In this document: one piece after another, positions 28,153 to 36,706 of the stretch
How positions within the stretch are numbered: the stretch's first letter is position 1
Layout of the letters: every line of letters begins with the position of its first letter
Assembly: GCA_028280635.1 (NCBI GenBank)
Contig: JANQLM010000117.1
Span: forward strand, 1-45,055
Reading direction: 5' to 3'
Length of the DNA: 45,055 bases
Origin: Halieaceae bacterium
GTDB lineage: Bacteria > Pseudomonadota > Gammaproteobacteria > Pseudomonadales > Halieaceae
Translations under genes and position numbers: made by a program
The notes under the pieces: model-generated
Told to the model about the DNA's origin: nothing
Databases searched by the model: none
What the model saw: only the letters and a program-made list of their open reading frames with translations

Positions 28153-28775
28153 CAGCCGCCAGACTCCGCGTAGCGTTTACCCAGAGCCTGGTACAACTGG
28201 TCCGCGTAATCGTCGGCATGACTGTCCAGGGACTCGGCCAGCTCGACCAGGTGCTCGTTGTCCTCCCGGCCCTGCCAGGTCTTGGTGTAGGTGCCGTCCT
28301 TGTAACCGTGATCCTGGCGGAAAAAATTGAGGACATTCTTGCCCACGTAGGCGCGGAACAGCCCGTCGAAGTCAAGCTCGACACCGGCCATCAGGTCCCA
28401 GAAACAGCGCGCGGAAAAGCTGTGCGTCGCCAGGCTGTCCAGCGCCAGTGCTTCGGTGGCCTCCCGCAGCTCTGCGCCGGAGGGCTGATAGTCTTCGAGC
28501 TGCGCAAGAATCTTGTCGGCTACCTGCTCCGGACCGTCGCCTTCGCCGAACAGCGCGCTCATGCCAAAGTGCCAGATATCGATCACTTCGAGGGTCACCT
28601 GCTCCATCTCCGGCTCCTGCTTTTTCCACCACTTGTAGCCGTAGTGATCCATCAGCTCGCCGCACTCTATCCACACTGCCCGATACCACTCGAAACCCTG
28701 CGCGTTCCAGTTCTCGTGAACTCGGGAATTCATGCGGTGCTGCATTTCAAGCATGGTCAGCAGGGCTTGTTTCAT
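28152..28775 (-). CDS. Dimeric all-alpha dUTP diphosphatase
   Basis: 207-residue dUTPase of the all-alpha NTP-pyrophosphatase class, which hydrolyses dUTP (and dUDP) to keep uracil out of DNA. The metal-binding helices are visible as ECGELMDHYGYKWWKKQ (about 38-54) and EVIDIWHFGMS (about 63-73), with a later NFFRQDHGYKDGTY. It is unrelated to the trimeric Dut. Located between mscK and the nuclease-like gene on the same strand. Confidence 0.85.
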   Translation of the reverse strand: MKQALLTMLEMQHRMNSRVHENWNAQGFEWYRAVWIECGELMDHYGYKWWKKQEPEMEQVTLEVIDIWHFGMSALFGEGDGPEQVADKILAQLEDYQPSGAELREATEALALDSLATHSFSARCFWDLMAGVELDFDGLFRAYVGKNVLNFFRQDHGYKDGTYTKTWQGREDNEHLVELAESLDSHADDYADQLYQALGKRYAESGG

Positions 28776-28798
28776 GGGGTACTCCGGTGGCGCGGCGG

Positions 28799-31700
28799 CT
28801 AGTCCGCCGCCAGCTCGTTCATGTTGTGGATATTGACGTCGATCGGCCCGAGGCCATTGATATGCACATCGCGCTGTGGGAAGGCGATAACAATGCCCGC
28901 CTCGTTGAACTTGTCATTGATGCTATTGCGCAATTCACTGCCCGTTGTCAGGCGCCGGTCCAGAGACGGCAGGTAACAACGCAGGGTGAGCAACAGGGCG
29001 TTGTCGCCGAAGGCGTCAAAGGTGATAAATGGCTCGGGGTCCGCCAGCACATTGTCATGTTCATGCGCCGCCTCCAGCGCCAGCTTCATGGCGCGTGGCA
29101 CGTCGCTGCCGTAGGCCAAACCCAGCTCAATCAGCAAACGCGTCTGCTGGTCTGACAGGGACCAGTTCAACAGCCGACCGGTAATGAATTCCTTGTTGGG
29201 CACCAGCAGTTCGCGCCCATCCCAGTCGCGCACGGTCGTTGCTCGCATGCGAATCCTCGTGACGATTCCGGAGGTCTCCCCCACCGTCACCGTGTCACCT
29301 ACCCGGATGGGCTGTTCAAACAGCAGGATAATGCCGCAGATAAAGTTGGCTACGATCTCCTGCAGGCCAAAGCCGATACCCACGCCGAGACCCGCCACTG
29401 CCCACTGAATCTGACTCCAACTGGCGCCGAGCATACCGAGTACAACGATGACAAAAGTGGTCACCAGGGCATAGCGACCCAGGGTCACACTGGCGTAGAC
29501 AGTACCGGAGGCGAGCTCCATCTTCTGTCGCAGGAACAGGTCCAGCAGCGCCGGGATACGCTGAACGGCCACATAGCCCGCGAAAATGACCAGCAATACC
29601 TGGACGATATCCAGGGGGGTCACCGGTGTCAGCGTCTCCACGCCATCGACCAGCTCCGTGGTATTCCACAGCGCAATGGAGTCGAGAATGCCCAGCGCAG
29701 GTAACAGATCGTTCCAGACGCCCCATGTCCCGACAATGGCAATGATCACCAGTGCGGTGTTGAGCAGGTTGCGGCCTTCACTGTCCAGCTCATCAGGGTT
29801 CTGCTTTTCAAAATCCTCCAGCGGCACCGTCTCTGCATCCGGATTCTCGGCCGCCTCGCGGGCCGCCTGTTCCGCCTTGCGCCGCTCGCTGTCTATGAGT
29901 CGCAGGCGCATGATCCGCAGCCACCGCACACCCAATTCGTGCAGGAGCAGCAAGGCGGTAAACAAGGCCAGCGTGCCCACCAGAGAGGACAGGAACTCAG
30001 TGGCGGTATGGGTAAAGCCGAGCAGGATGCACACCACCAGCGCCAACGGCAGGGCCGTCATGACATAGCGAATCACTCGCCCGAGCAGCGACTGTCGCTG
30101 CGCACTGCGCATGGAAATAAAGTGCTTCAGTTCACCCTGGGCGAAACTCGGGGTCAGCATGAAGAAGCGCGACAGCGCGATCAGGGCGACAATCAGCGCG
30201 ATACTGGTCAGCACCGAGATACCTTCCTGGGGCGCCGAACGGTTGGCAACGATGGCCACCACTACCATTGGCACAAACACCACTTCCAGCTGCCAGACCT
30301 TGCGGGAGAGACGTGCCACGCTGTCATTGGCCCAGCGAAAATGCCGTCTCACAAGTCCCTGTGGGACCAGCAGGTAGCGCAGGAACTCCAGGCCGAAAAA
30401 GTAGGTCGCGGAGCGATGCAGGGCAAAGCCGACGCTGCGCTCCATCCGGCCCTCAAAATCCACCGCCTCCAGCGCCAGTCCAAGTGTACCCACCAGTAGC
30501 GGCCAGGTAGCAGCCAGTAACGCGGTGAAACCGAGCCCTTCCAGCGTCGACCGGTAGGTATCCACCGCCACCTGGCCAACCTGGTCACCGGTGTGCCCCA
30601 GCAACTCGAGCAAGCGACGGTGATAGCGCAACAGCATGGCAAACACCAGCAGCATGACCGGGTACAGCACCGACCCCAACATCGCCTTCGGCAGGGCCGC
30701 CAGTACGTTCCACCAGTTGATCGGCGACAGCAGGTCGACAATCTCTCCCGGCAACGGCTTAAGCGTATCGAAGGAAAAAGCCGGTGCGCTGCGAATCCAC
30801 AGCAGCCGCTCGGATATAAAGTCGCGATAGGTAAGTGCAGAGGTTTCAACCCGACGCACGGCAAAATCCAGGTCCCCCAGGGCGCGCAGGTAGGTGGTCT
30901 CCACATCCAAAGCGTTCTTGACCAGTTCGCGCCGCGTCCGCGCCAGGTCGAGCATATCGTCGCGGATGCGTTCGGCCTCCGCCGGCTCGACATCGACCAG
31001 GCGCTGGTCCACGTACCCGCTGAGTGATTGCAGCGCGCGGCGTTGATCTTCGTAGGTGAGCTGCTTGAGGCTGGCCTCCGACATCAGCCTTTCGCGGCGT
31101 GAGACGTCAGCGCGGCCATACAGTGGGTTGGGGAGGCGAACCTGTTGTTCACGCAGGACCTTGCCCAGGGCTTCACTCATGCCCAGCACCGCCAGCTTGC
31201 GCTTGATGTTCTCGAGGTCGGTTTCGAAACGAATCGCCGTCTCGGTGGCGACATCCTCCTGCTGGCGAAGCTGTTCCAGCGCCGCGGTGCGGCTGGTGAT
31301 TTCCGCGGACAGCAGCGTGTTGGCCTCGGCAAGCTGCTGGATGGCCGGGTGAGCGCCGGCGACGGCTTCCTGCACCGAAGCCACCTCATTCAGCGCCCTG
31401 CGCGCCTGCTCCGCCCGCAGGGCCAGCACCTGTTGGTCGAAGGCCTTCAGTTTTTCCCGCTGCTCACGCAGGTCAAAAGCGGTTCTATCGCGCTGCGCCT
31501 GCAGCAGGTCCATGCGCATCGGCCGGCTGAGCTGCTCGACCTCGAGCCGCGAGTTGGCCGCCTGCGCGGACCGAAGTTGCGCCGCCAGCAGCCATTTCTC
31601 CGCCTGGATCTGGGCGGCGGAGGCGTTCTCGGTGCCTACCGACTGGGCGTTGAGGCGCTCCACCAGGGCCTGACTGTCGGCAAGCTCCTTACGCAGGATT

Positions 31701-32164
31701 TCCGGGCGCTCGTCCTCCACGCTCAGGCTGTTGGAGATGCGTTCAGCCCGGTCCTCGAGGTTCTTGAGGGCGGCGCGCTCGGTTTGAACGAGCTGCTCCG
31801 CTTCCTCAAGACTGATGCGAAGAGGTAGCTCATAGCTGGCGTTTTCCGCGGCGGCCTGGTCTTCCTCCAGCTGCGCGCGAATGGATTTGGCTTCACCGGC
31901 CGCTGTTTCGAGCGCCTTCTGGAAGCCGGCGGCCTTGTCCGCTGCGTCCGCAGCACGCTTGAGCTGGGCATCGATGCGCGAGTAGATGTCCGCGAACCGG
32001 GTGCGCTGCTCTTCGCTCAGATCCTGGTTCGCAGCGGCCGCCTCCGCGGCGGACTTGAGGTCATCGGCGCCGGGCAGGCCGGGGCTGGTTTCCTGGGCGA
32101 CAGCGAAATGACCCACAACAACGACCGCCATCAAAGACAGCGCGCGCAAGATACGGTGAATCAA
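28799..32164 (-). CDS. MscK-type large mechanosensitive channel
   Basis: 1121 residues. Signal peptide (1-24, ending HFAVAQ), a long periplasmic coiled-coil region (about 30-480), eleven or so membrane segments (about 490-930), and a C-terminal MscS pore and beta domain: FGLQEIVANFICG, IRVGDTVTVG, WDGRELLVPNKEFITG. Opens on hypo-osmotic shock to release solutes; MscK of E. coli is also potassium dependent. Probably first gene of the minus-strand set 32164-27274. The highly charged linker near 780-800 (EKQNPDELDSEG) is ordinary for the family. Confidence 0.92.
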   Translation of the reverse strand: MIHRILRALSLMAVVVVGHFAVAQETSPGLPGADDLKSAAEAAAANQDLSEEQRTRFADIYSRIDAQLKRAADAADKAAGFQKALETAAGEAKSIRAQLEEDQAAAENASYELPLRISLEEAEQLVQTERAALKNLEDRAERISNSLSVEDERPEILRKELADSQALVERLNAQSVGTENASAAQIQAEKWLLAAQLRSAQAANSRLEVEQLSRPMRMDLLQAQRDRTAFDLREQREKLKAFDQQVLALRAEQARRALNEVASVQEAVAGAHPAIQQLAEANTLLSAEITSRTAALEQLRQQEDVATETAIRFETDLENIKRKLAVLGMSEALGKVLREQQVRLPNPLYGRADVSRRERLMSEASLKQLTYEDQRRALQSLSGYVDQRLVDVEPAEAERIRDDMLDLARTRRELVKNALDVETTYLRALGDLDFAVRRVETSALTYRDFISERLLWIRSAPAFSFDTLKPLPGEIVDLLSPINWWNVLAALPKAMLGSVLYPVMLLVFAMLLRYHRRLLELLGHTGDQVGQVAVDTYRSTLEGLGFTALLAATWPLLVGTLGLALEAVDFEGRMERSVGFALHRSATYFFGLEFLRYLLVPQGLVRRHFRWANDSVARLSRKVWQLEVVFVPMVVVAIVANRSAPQEGISVLTSIALIVALIALSRFFMLTPSFAQGELKHFISMRSAQRQSLLGRVIRYVMTALPLALVVCILLGFTHTATEFLSSLVGTLALFTALLLLHELGVRWLRIMRLRLIDSERRKAEQAAREAAENPDAETVPLEDFEKQNPDELDSEGRNLLNTALVIIAIVGTWGVWNDLLPALGILDSIALWNTTELVDGVETLTPVTPLDIVQVLLVIFAGYVAVQRIPALLDLFLRQKMELASGTVYASVTLGRYALVTTFVIVVLGMLGASWSQIQWAVAGLGVGIGFGLQEIVANFICGIILLFEQPIRVGDTVTVGETSGIVTRIRMRATTVRDWDGRELLVPNKEFITGRLLNWSLSDQQTRLLIELGLAYGSDVPRAMKLALEAAHEHDNVLADPEPFITFDAFGDNALLLTLRCYLPSLDRRLTTGSELRNSINDKFNEAGIVIAFPQRDVHINGLGPIDVNIHNMNELAAD

Positions 32165-32278
32165 AACAGGTCTCCCCAGGGTGTTGGCTATCGATATTAT
32201 GGAATTTGTCAGGATAATTCGAGCTAACCCGCGACTGTGCGGGGTCTACACTGAGAACATACCCCACCGAGGCCGGAG

Positions 32279-32605
32279 ATGCGCACACTCCTGTTACTGT
32301 TTTCCCTGGCGTTGCCCGCAACCAGCGCCCTCGCCGAGGCCGACTGGACCAAGCCGGCACGCATCGTATCACTGGAAAGCAACATCTTCGGGCGCATACT
32401 GGTGGAACTCGACCTGCGCAAGAATCCCAGCAACTGCAAAGAGCAGCACCTCTTCTTCCGGGAGACCACCGGCGGCAGCTCCCAGCAGATGCAGGATATC
32501 CTGGTCCAGGCCGCCGCCAACCGCCTGACGGTCAAACTCCGGGTGAGCGGCATCTGCCACCTCAAGGGATACGCCGAGTTCAATGCCGTGGCGATAGTCC
32601 CCTGA
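32279..32605 (+). CDS. Small exported protein, unknown
   Basis: 108 residues with a clear signal peptide (MRTLLLLFSLALPATSALA). The mature part of about 89 residues has two cysteines (C53 and C92 region) that could form a disulfide, and reads as a small beta-rich periplasmic domain. GAGG lies upstream of the ATG. Divergent from mscK by 114 nt. I do not recognise the family. Confidence 0.7.
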   Translation: MRTLLLLFSLALPATSALAEADWTKPARIVSLESNIFGRILVELDLRKNPSNCKEQHLFFRETTGGSSQQMQDILVQAAANRLTVKLRVSGICHLKGYAEFNAVAIVP

Positions 32606-32647
32606 TCGCCAGGGATCGAGAACCGAGTTTTACAAGGAGCCAAGCTC

Positions 32648-32968
32648 ATGCATCGCATCATCGTCCTAGTACTCACCGCCGCGCTCGCCGCAGGCGCTCC
32701 CGCCGCCATTGCCCAGAACAAGCTCGGCAACAACAAACTGAAAGAAAAGGGCTACGAGCGCCTGGAGGGTCGTAACAACTTCAAGGTGGGCTGCCGCCAT
32801 ATTATTCGCTCCGAGGACCGGCAGACGGTCTACCACCCTACCGTTCTTAAGAACAGTGAGATCGGGCTGGAGCTGAACGGTCGCTACTTATCGGTAACGT
32901 CAGGCGACAAGACCAGCCTGCGTGGTGGCGGCAAGGTCACCGTATGGCGCAGCTGCAGGCAGATTTAA
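32648..32968 (+). CDS. Small exported protein, unknown
   Basis: 106 residues with a signal peptide ending PAAIAQ and a good AAGGAG site 10 nt before the ATG. The mature part is basic, with one cysteine near the middle and one near the C-terminus. It follows the previous exported protein by 42 nt, so the two probably share a transcript. It ends 14 nt before the left end of the integrated element. Confidence 0.7.
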   Translation: MHRIIVLVLTAALAAGAPAAIAQNKLGNNKLKEKGYERLEGRNNFKVGCRHIIRSEDRQTVYHPTVLKNSEIGLELNGRYLSVTSGDKTSLRGGGKVTVWRSCRQI

Positions 32969-32982
32969 AACAGCGGGAAGAC

Positions 32983-33037
32983 TGGTGCCGAGGGCGGGAC
33001 TTGAACCCGCACGGCCCAAAGGCCGGGAGATTTTAAG
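32983..33037. repeat. attL: 55-bp copy of the tRNA-Leu(UAA) 3' part
   Basis: These 55 bases are identical to 40221-40275, which run from the anticodon loop to the CCA end of tRNA-Leu(UAA). The flanking bases differ on both sides. The remaining 5' part of the tRNA is absent here, so this is the displaced original 3' end left by site-specific integration. Confidence 0.95.
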
Positions 33038-33151
33038 GAACCGTAGTCGCTCTTTGTCATAGTTGACCTCAGTGCGCAAAAGCCTATTAAAGCAATGGTT
33101 TATGTTCGCTTTAGGGTGTGCAGTCTTTTCGTTGACCCGCGGTAGTTTGCA

Positions 33152-33188
33152 ATAGTAGACGCCATTGTGTCTACTATAGGTCTACTAC
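33152..33188. repeat. Left-end GTCTACTAY motifs (integrase arm sites?)
   Basis: GTCTACTAT (33169-33177) and GTCTACTAC (33180-33188) are direct repeats 11 bp apart, and ATAGTAGAC (33152-33160) is a perfect inverted copy of the first. The same 11-bp-spaced pair occurs near the right end (40146-40165). Spacing of one helical turn and placement 115-150 bp inside attL fit arm-type sites for integrase or excisionase. Confidence 0.6.
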
Positions 33189-33205
33189 ACGAACTTCAAG
33201 ACCTG

Positions 33206-33838
33206 ATGATCATTGATGTCGTCCCTGAGGTGCACCCTAAGGTGTCAAAAGCCATACAGGCAGCGGCTAGTGTTTGTTCGTGGGTTGCGCACAACACCGA
33301 GGACTTAAAGATTCCAGACGACCGGCGGTCACTAGTCGCAGCCTCGATATTTCAACATAGCCTTGACGTTGGCGACGCAATTCTCCTGCTCTTCAGCAGC
33401 AATTTCGCTGGCCCTGCGTATGCATTGATTCGCGCTCACTTTGATAGCTACGTTAGCGGTCTGTGGCTGTTGCTGCATGCATCGGACGCCTCTCTTGATA
33501 ACTACTGTCAAGGGCGACCGCCCACGATCAAAACGATGATTAAGGAGATAGGTGCGTCACCAGGCGGAGAGGCATCCTGGGTTAAAGCTACTTCTGAGCT
33601 AAACCTCAAGTCATTTCATGGGGTCGCACATGCCACTGTCGAGCACTCTTTTAGGCGTTTCGCTGAAGATGGGACGGTCGAAGCAAGCTATCCCCTAGGG
33701 GAGGTCTTGAATCTATTGCGGCATACGAATGAGGTGCAAGCAAGCGTCGGGATGCGTTTTTTGGTGATGGCAGGTAAAGAGGCTCGCCTGCTAGAACTTA
33801 CGGAATTGTTGAACAGATATCGTGTTTCCGTTGCATAG
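33206..33838 (+). CDS. Unknown helical protein (resembles DUF6988)
   Basis: Start uncertain: a GTG at 33167 would read through the arm-site repeats, so I prefer ATG 33206, giving 210 residues (MIIDVVPEVHPKVSK). Mostly helical; the stretch FQHSLDVGDAILLLFSSNFAGPAYALIRAHFDSYVSGLWLL resembles, from memory, the DUF6988 type found on mobile elements, whose function is unknown. Lower GC and more A/T-ending codons than host genes. Candidate cargo. Confidence 0.6.
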   Translation: MIIDVVPEVHPKVSKAIQAAASVCSWVAHNTEDLKIPDDRRSLVAASIFQHSLDVGDAILLLFSSNFAGPAYALIRAHFDSYVSGLWLLLHASDASLDNYCQGRPPTIKTMIKEIGASPGGEASWVKATSELNLKSFHGVAHATVEHSFRRFAEDGTVEASYPLGEVLNLLRHTNEVQASVGMRFLVMAGKEARLLELTELLNRYRVSVA

Positions 33839-33876
33839 CGCGGATATGCAGTCTTCGTTGAAGTACTCAGCGCCCA

Positions 33877-35100
33877 ATGCCTAAGCTCACGAAATCATTT
33901 GTCGACAGCACCCCTCTTCCCGAACCAAAGCCGGGTGGCCAAGCTGCTCAAACAATCTATCGAGATGACAGTCTCAAGGGCTTTGGCTTGCTGGTCGGGA
34001 GTGGTGGTACGCGTTCTTTTTTTGTCGAACGCCGGATAAACGGTCGGGTCAAGCGCATCACCCTTGGCCGATATGGGCATCTCACGCCCGCACAGGCCCG
34101 TATGCGCGCTCAGGAACTGCTCGGCAGTATCGCCCTGGGTAATGACCCTGCAGAAGAGCGTCGCTCGCGCAGAGCCGCCTCAGTGACGCTGAGTGAGGCA
34201 TTCGAGGATTACTTGCGGTCCCGCAAGGAACTCAAGCCAGGGACCATTACCAATTACCGGAAAGTAATGGGCGGGTGTATCGGTGATTGGCTCGGAATAC
34301 GGCTCAGAGAAATCAGCAAGGACATGGTTGAGGCGCGGCACCAGAAGTTGGGTTCCACCGCGCCAGCCCGGGCAAACAATGCGATGAGGGTGCTGCGTGC
34401 AGTGTTCAACCATGCCATGGCCAAGTATGAGGACGCGCAAGGCCGCCCGCTGATACAGGCAAACCCGGTGGATCGTCTCAGCCAGGTCCGTGCTTGGTAC
34501 CCCACCACGCGTCGTCAGACGATCATCAAGCCGCACCAGTTGTCGGCCTGGTATGAAGCGACACTGCAGTTGAACGAGGTGTGCACTCGTGACTTGCTGC
34601 ACGTCTTGTTGTTTACAGGACTACGCAAGACCGAAGCCGCCACGCTCGAATGGCGCGGTGTGGACTTCGATGATGGGACACTGACAATCAAGGACACCAA
34701 GAACCGTGATCCACATGTCCTGCCAATCACCGAACGTCTGGGCGCGATCCTGCGACGCCGCCAAACCGAGTCTGACGCCCTGTGGGTTTTCGAGAGCCCT
34801 GTGCGGCCAGGCGAGCCCTTGCGCGAGCCCCGTTCTGCGGTCCGGCGTGTGGCAGAGCTATCGCGCGTCCCATTCACGCTCCATGACTTGCGCCGAACCT
34901 TCATCACCACGGCGGAAGGTCTCGATATTCCGCACTACGCCCTTAAGCGCCTGCTCAACCATCGCGATCCGAATGACGTGACGGCCGGCTATATCATCTC
35001 GGGCGTGGACCGGCTTCGCGAGCCGATGGAGCGAATCGAGGAAGCATTGTGCGAGCGTATCGGCCTTGAATTGCTGACACGCAGCGAGGCGAGCATATGA
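33877..35100 (+). CDS. int: Tyrosine integrase of the element
   Basis: 407-residue site-specific recombinase of the phage P4-like integrase class. The N-terminal DUF4102-like arm-binding domain (about 1-90, GFGLLVGSGGTRSFFVERRI) precedes a core-binding domain (about 100-205) and the catalytic domain with R250 (FTGLRKTEA), K275, H336-x2-R339 (LHDLRRTF), H362 (LNHRD) and nucleophile Y372. All catalytic residues are present. Lies 840 bp from attL; its stop overlaps the next gene as ATGA. Confidence 0.96.
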   Translation: MPKLTKSFVDSTPLPEPKPGGQAAQTIYRDDSLKGFGLLVGSGGTRSFFVERRINGRVKRITLGRYGHLTPAQARMRAQELLGSIALGNDPAEERRSRRAASVTLSEAFEDYLRSRKELKPGTITNYRKVMGGCIGDWLGIRLREISKDMVEARHQKLGSTAPARANNAMRVLRAVFNHAMAKYEDAQGRPLIQANPVDRLSQVRAWYPTTRRQTIIKPHQLSAWYEATLQLNEVCTRDLLHVLLFTGLRKTEAATLEWRGVDFDDGTLTIKDTKNRDPHVLPITERLGAILRRRQTESDALWVFESPVRPGEPLREPRSAVRRVAELSRVPFTLHDLRRTFITTAEGLDIPHYALKRLLNHRDPNDVTAGYIISGVDRLREPMERIEEALCERIGLELLTRSEASI

Positions 35101-35957
35101 TTGACTGGTCGCTCGACTATTTCGCCGCTTTCGATATTCATGCGTTCTCGCTGGACCGAGACCTTGAACTGCTGGAGCGGCAATATGCTCTCCACGAGCG
35201 TGCAATGCGCCTGCTTGCGGAACGTAATGCGAACGAGATAGCCCAGATCATCGATGTCGTTGATGGCCTGCTCGCTCAGCACAATGCTGGCGCGCTCGAC
35301 CGACTGGCTCGGGAAATCGAGGCAGGCGAGAGTAAAAACGCCGCGAGCCTCCTGCAGGGTGCGCCGACCGTGGACGAACTGCTGCATGCGATGGCGAGCG
35401 ATCACGCCGCCCTAGTCGATGGGTACGACCTGGCCAGCGCGGCCATCCCGGACCTTCACTGGCACGAAGTGTTCGCTGTAATGGCGCTCAACGCGCTGGG
35501 ACTCAACGTGCTGCATGGGATGTTCTTGATGCGGGATCGACCTGCCTCAGATGAGAGCAGTGACCGCACATTTTGGGCCGCGCGCCATCAAGTCCGTGAG
35601 ATCGACAACGCCGCTTTTTTCGTGTTCAAGGCATGGGATGTGCTCAGCCTGGCCGAAGCGATGCTTGTGCGCAAAGACGCCGCTGATAGGCACACGGGGC
35701 GGAAGGTGTCGCTGAATGCTAAAAGCGCGGCCGAGGCACGCCACGCGGGTGGAAATGCTATAAAAAAAGGGTTTATCAAGTACGAGCTGGCGAACGGTCC
35801 CTGGGATAGTCTGGCAGCAGCAGCGAGGGCGTATTGGCACCGTCTGCCACCGGGCGACAAGAAAACCTTGTGCCCCTCTATGATTGAGGCGAACGCGGTT
35901 CGGACCCTGACGGACTACCGTCGGCACGTCAAAAAGCGAGTTTTGCGGGAAAACTGA
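35097..35957 (+). CDS. Unknown protein translationally coupled to integrase
   Basis: 286 residues, start ATG 35097 overlapping the integrase stop. Entirely helical in appearance. The C-terminal 90 residues (about 195-286) are basic, with KSAAEARHAGGNAIKK and SLAAAARAYWHRLP resembling a helix-turn-helix found near integrases of other elements; that comparison is from memory. It might be a directionality factor or cargo. I do not recognise the family. Confidence 0.65.
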   Translation: MIDWSLDYFAAFDIHAFSLDRDLELLERQYALHERAMRLLAERNANEIAQIIDVVDGLLAQHNAGALDRLAREIEAGESKNAASLLQGAPTVDELLHAMASDHAALVDGYDLASAAIPDLHWHEVFAVMALNALGLNVLHGMFLMRDRPASDESSDRTFWAARHQVREIDNAAFFVFKAWDVLSLAEAMLVRKDAADRHTGRKVSLNAKSAAEARHAGGNAIKKGFIKYELANGPWDSLAAAARAYWHRLPPGDKKTLCPSMIEANAVRTLTDYRRHVKKRVLREN

Positions 35958-35970
35958 CCTTATCTGACCT

Positions 35971-36008
35971 ACGTGTGCGCGTATGTGTATACGTTTGCGC
36001 GCACACGT
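35971..36008. promoter_or_regulatory. Perfect 11-bp inverted repeat in alternating purine-pyrimidine DNA
   Basis: ACGTGTGCGCG (35971-35981) is exactly repeated in inverse at 35998-36008, 16 bp between centres of the arms. Almost every base in the 38-bp block alternates purine and pyrimidine, broken only near 35994-35996. No T-run follows, so a terminator is unlikely. It lies between the integrase pair and the AlpA-like gene, a place for an operator or origin. Confidence 0.6.
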
Positions 36009-36076
36009 ACTACACAACTCCCCTCCCCAGCTAGCACATTGCACTCAGTGTCAGTCACACATTGAGGGCCAGTGCC

Positions 36077-36298
36077 ATGCATCAACAAAAACTGCTGAAT
36101 ACCGAAGAAGCCGCCGACTACCTGGGCGTCGAGAAGACCTTTCTGGAGCGTGACAGATGCGTCGGAGCCAGAGTCCCGTTTGTGCGGCTCGGTTCGCGCA
36201 CCATTCGATACCGGCCATGCGACCTTGACGACTTCATTGCCAGCCGCGTGTGCGCCTCGACATCCGATTATTCAGCGGCGTCCCGGGCTACCGGCTAG
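36077..36298 (+). CDS. AlpA-like helix-turn-helix regulator/excisionase
   Basis: 73 residues starting at ATG 36077, with GAGGG 8 nt upstream; a TTG at 36062 is less likely. The sequence LLNTEEAADYLGVEKTFLERDR...VPFVRLGSRTIRYRPCDLDDFIASR is the MerR-like winged helix of the AlpA/excisionase group. Such proteins activate integrase or bend DNA for excision. Followed by a terminator hairpin. Confidence 0.85.
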   Translation: MHQQKLLNTEEAADYLGVEKTFLERDRCVGARVPFVRLGSRTIRYRPCDLDDFIASRVCASTSDYSAASRATG

Positions 36299-36305
36299 GC
36301 ATAAA

Positions 36306-36341
36306 AAAGCCCGCAGCTATGGGGATAGTCCTGCGGGCTTT
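36306..36341. terminator. Hairpin terminator after the AlpA-like gene
   Basis: AAAGCCCGCAG (36306-36316) pairs with CTGCGGGCTTT (36331-36341); the loop adds CTAT/ATAG pairing around GGGG. T-rich sequence follows on the plus strand and a run of A precedes it, so it could work in both directions. Confidence 0.75.
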
Positions 36342-36373
36342 CGGATTTCATACAGCAAATAGAGGTTAGATCA

Positions 36374-36706
36374 ATGTCGAACCTTGATCAAATATACGGG
36401 CGCCTGAGGAGGCCACGGCCGGTATACCGGTTTAACCCGGGTTCCTCCCAATTGAGCCTGGTTAAACGCACCCAAGGTCAACATGCGTACCATGTTGCAA
36501 ACCCGTCAAACACCAGGTTTAACAAGGGTTCCAGCGCGATTCACCGGGCCTTGGCTTCCGGTGCGACCGTATGTGTTACCCCGCCCTCTAAGTCGCCAGT
36601 CGCTGCCTTTGCGGTAGTAATCGAGCACTCCGGCCGGCGATATTGCGGTGCAGGTCAATCCGCCGCGTCAGCCTTTCATAGCGCAGTTGCGAGACTCGAA
36701 AAATGA
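36374..36706 (+). CDS. Unknown small protein upstream of rep
   Basis: 110 residues, start ATG 36374 with AGAGGT upstream, stop overlapping the rep start as ATGA. A 17-bp near-repeat 87 bp apart (36429-36445 and 36516-36532) gives the peptide RFNxGSS twice. The C-terminal half (AFAVVIEHSGRRYCGAGQSAASAFHSA) reads like a small double-stranded-RNA-binding-like alpha/beta fold, only a guess. Palindromes at its 5' end may be binding sites. Confidence 0.65.
   Translation: MSNLDQIYGRLRRPRPVYRFNPGSSQLSLVKRTQGQHAYHVANPSNTRFNKGSSAIHRALASGATVCVTPPSKSPVAAFAVVIEHSGRRYCGAGQSAASAFHSAVARLEK

Noticed and set aside
30593-31027. Plus-strand frames opposite mscK, including 31145-31828
   Set aside because: Chance frames inside a long conserved minus-strand gene.
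32983-33037. A second tRNA-Leu gene at the left end of the element
   Set aside because: Only the 3' part from the anticodon loop onward is present; no acceptor 5' strand or D-arm follows. It is the displaced att copy.
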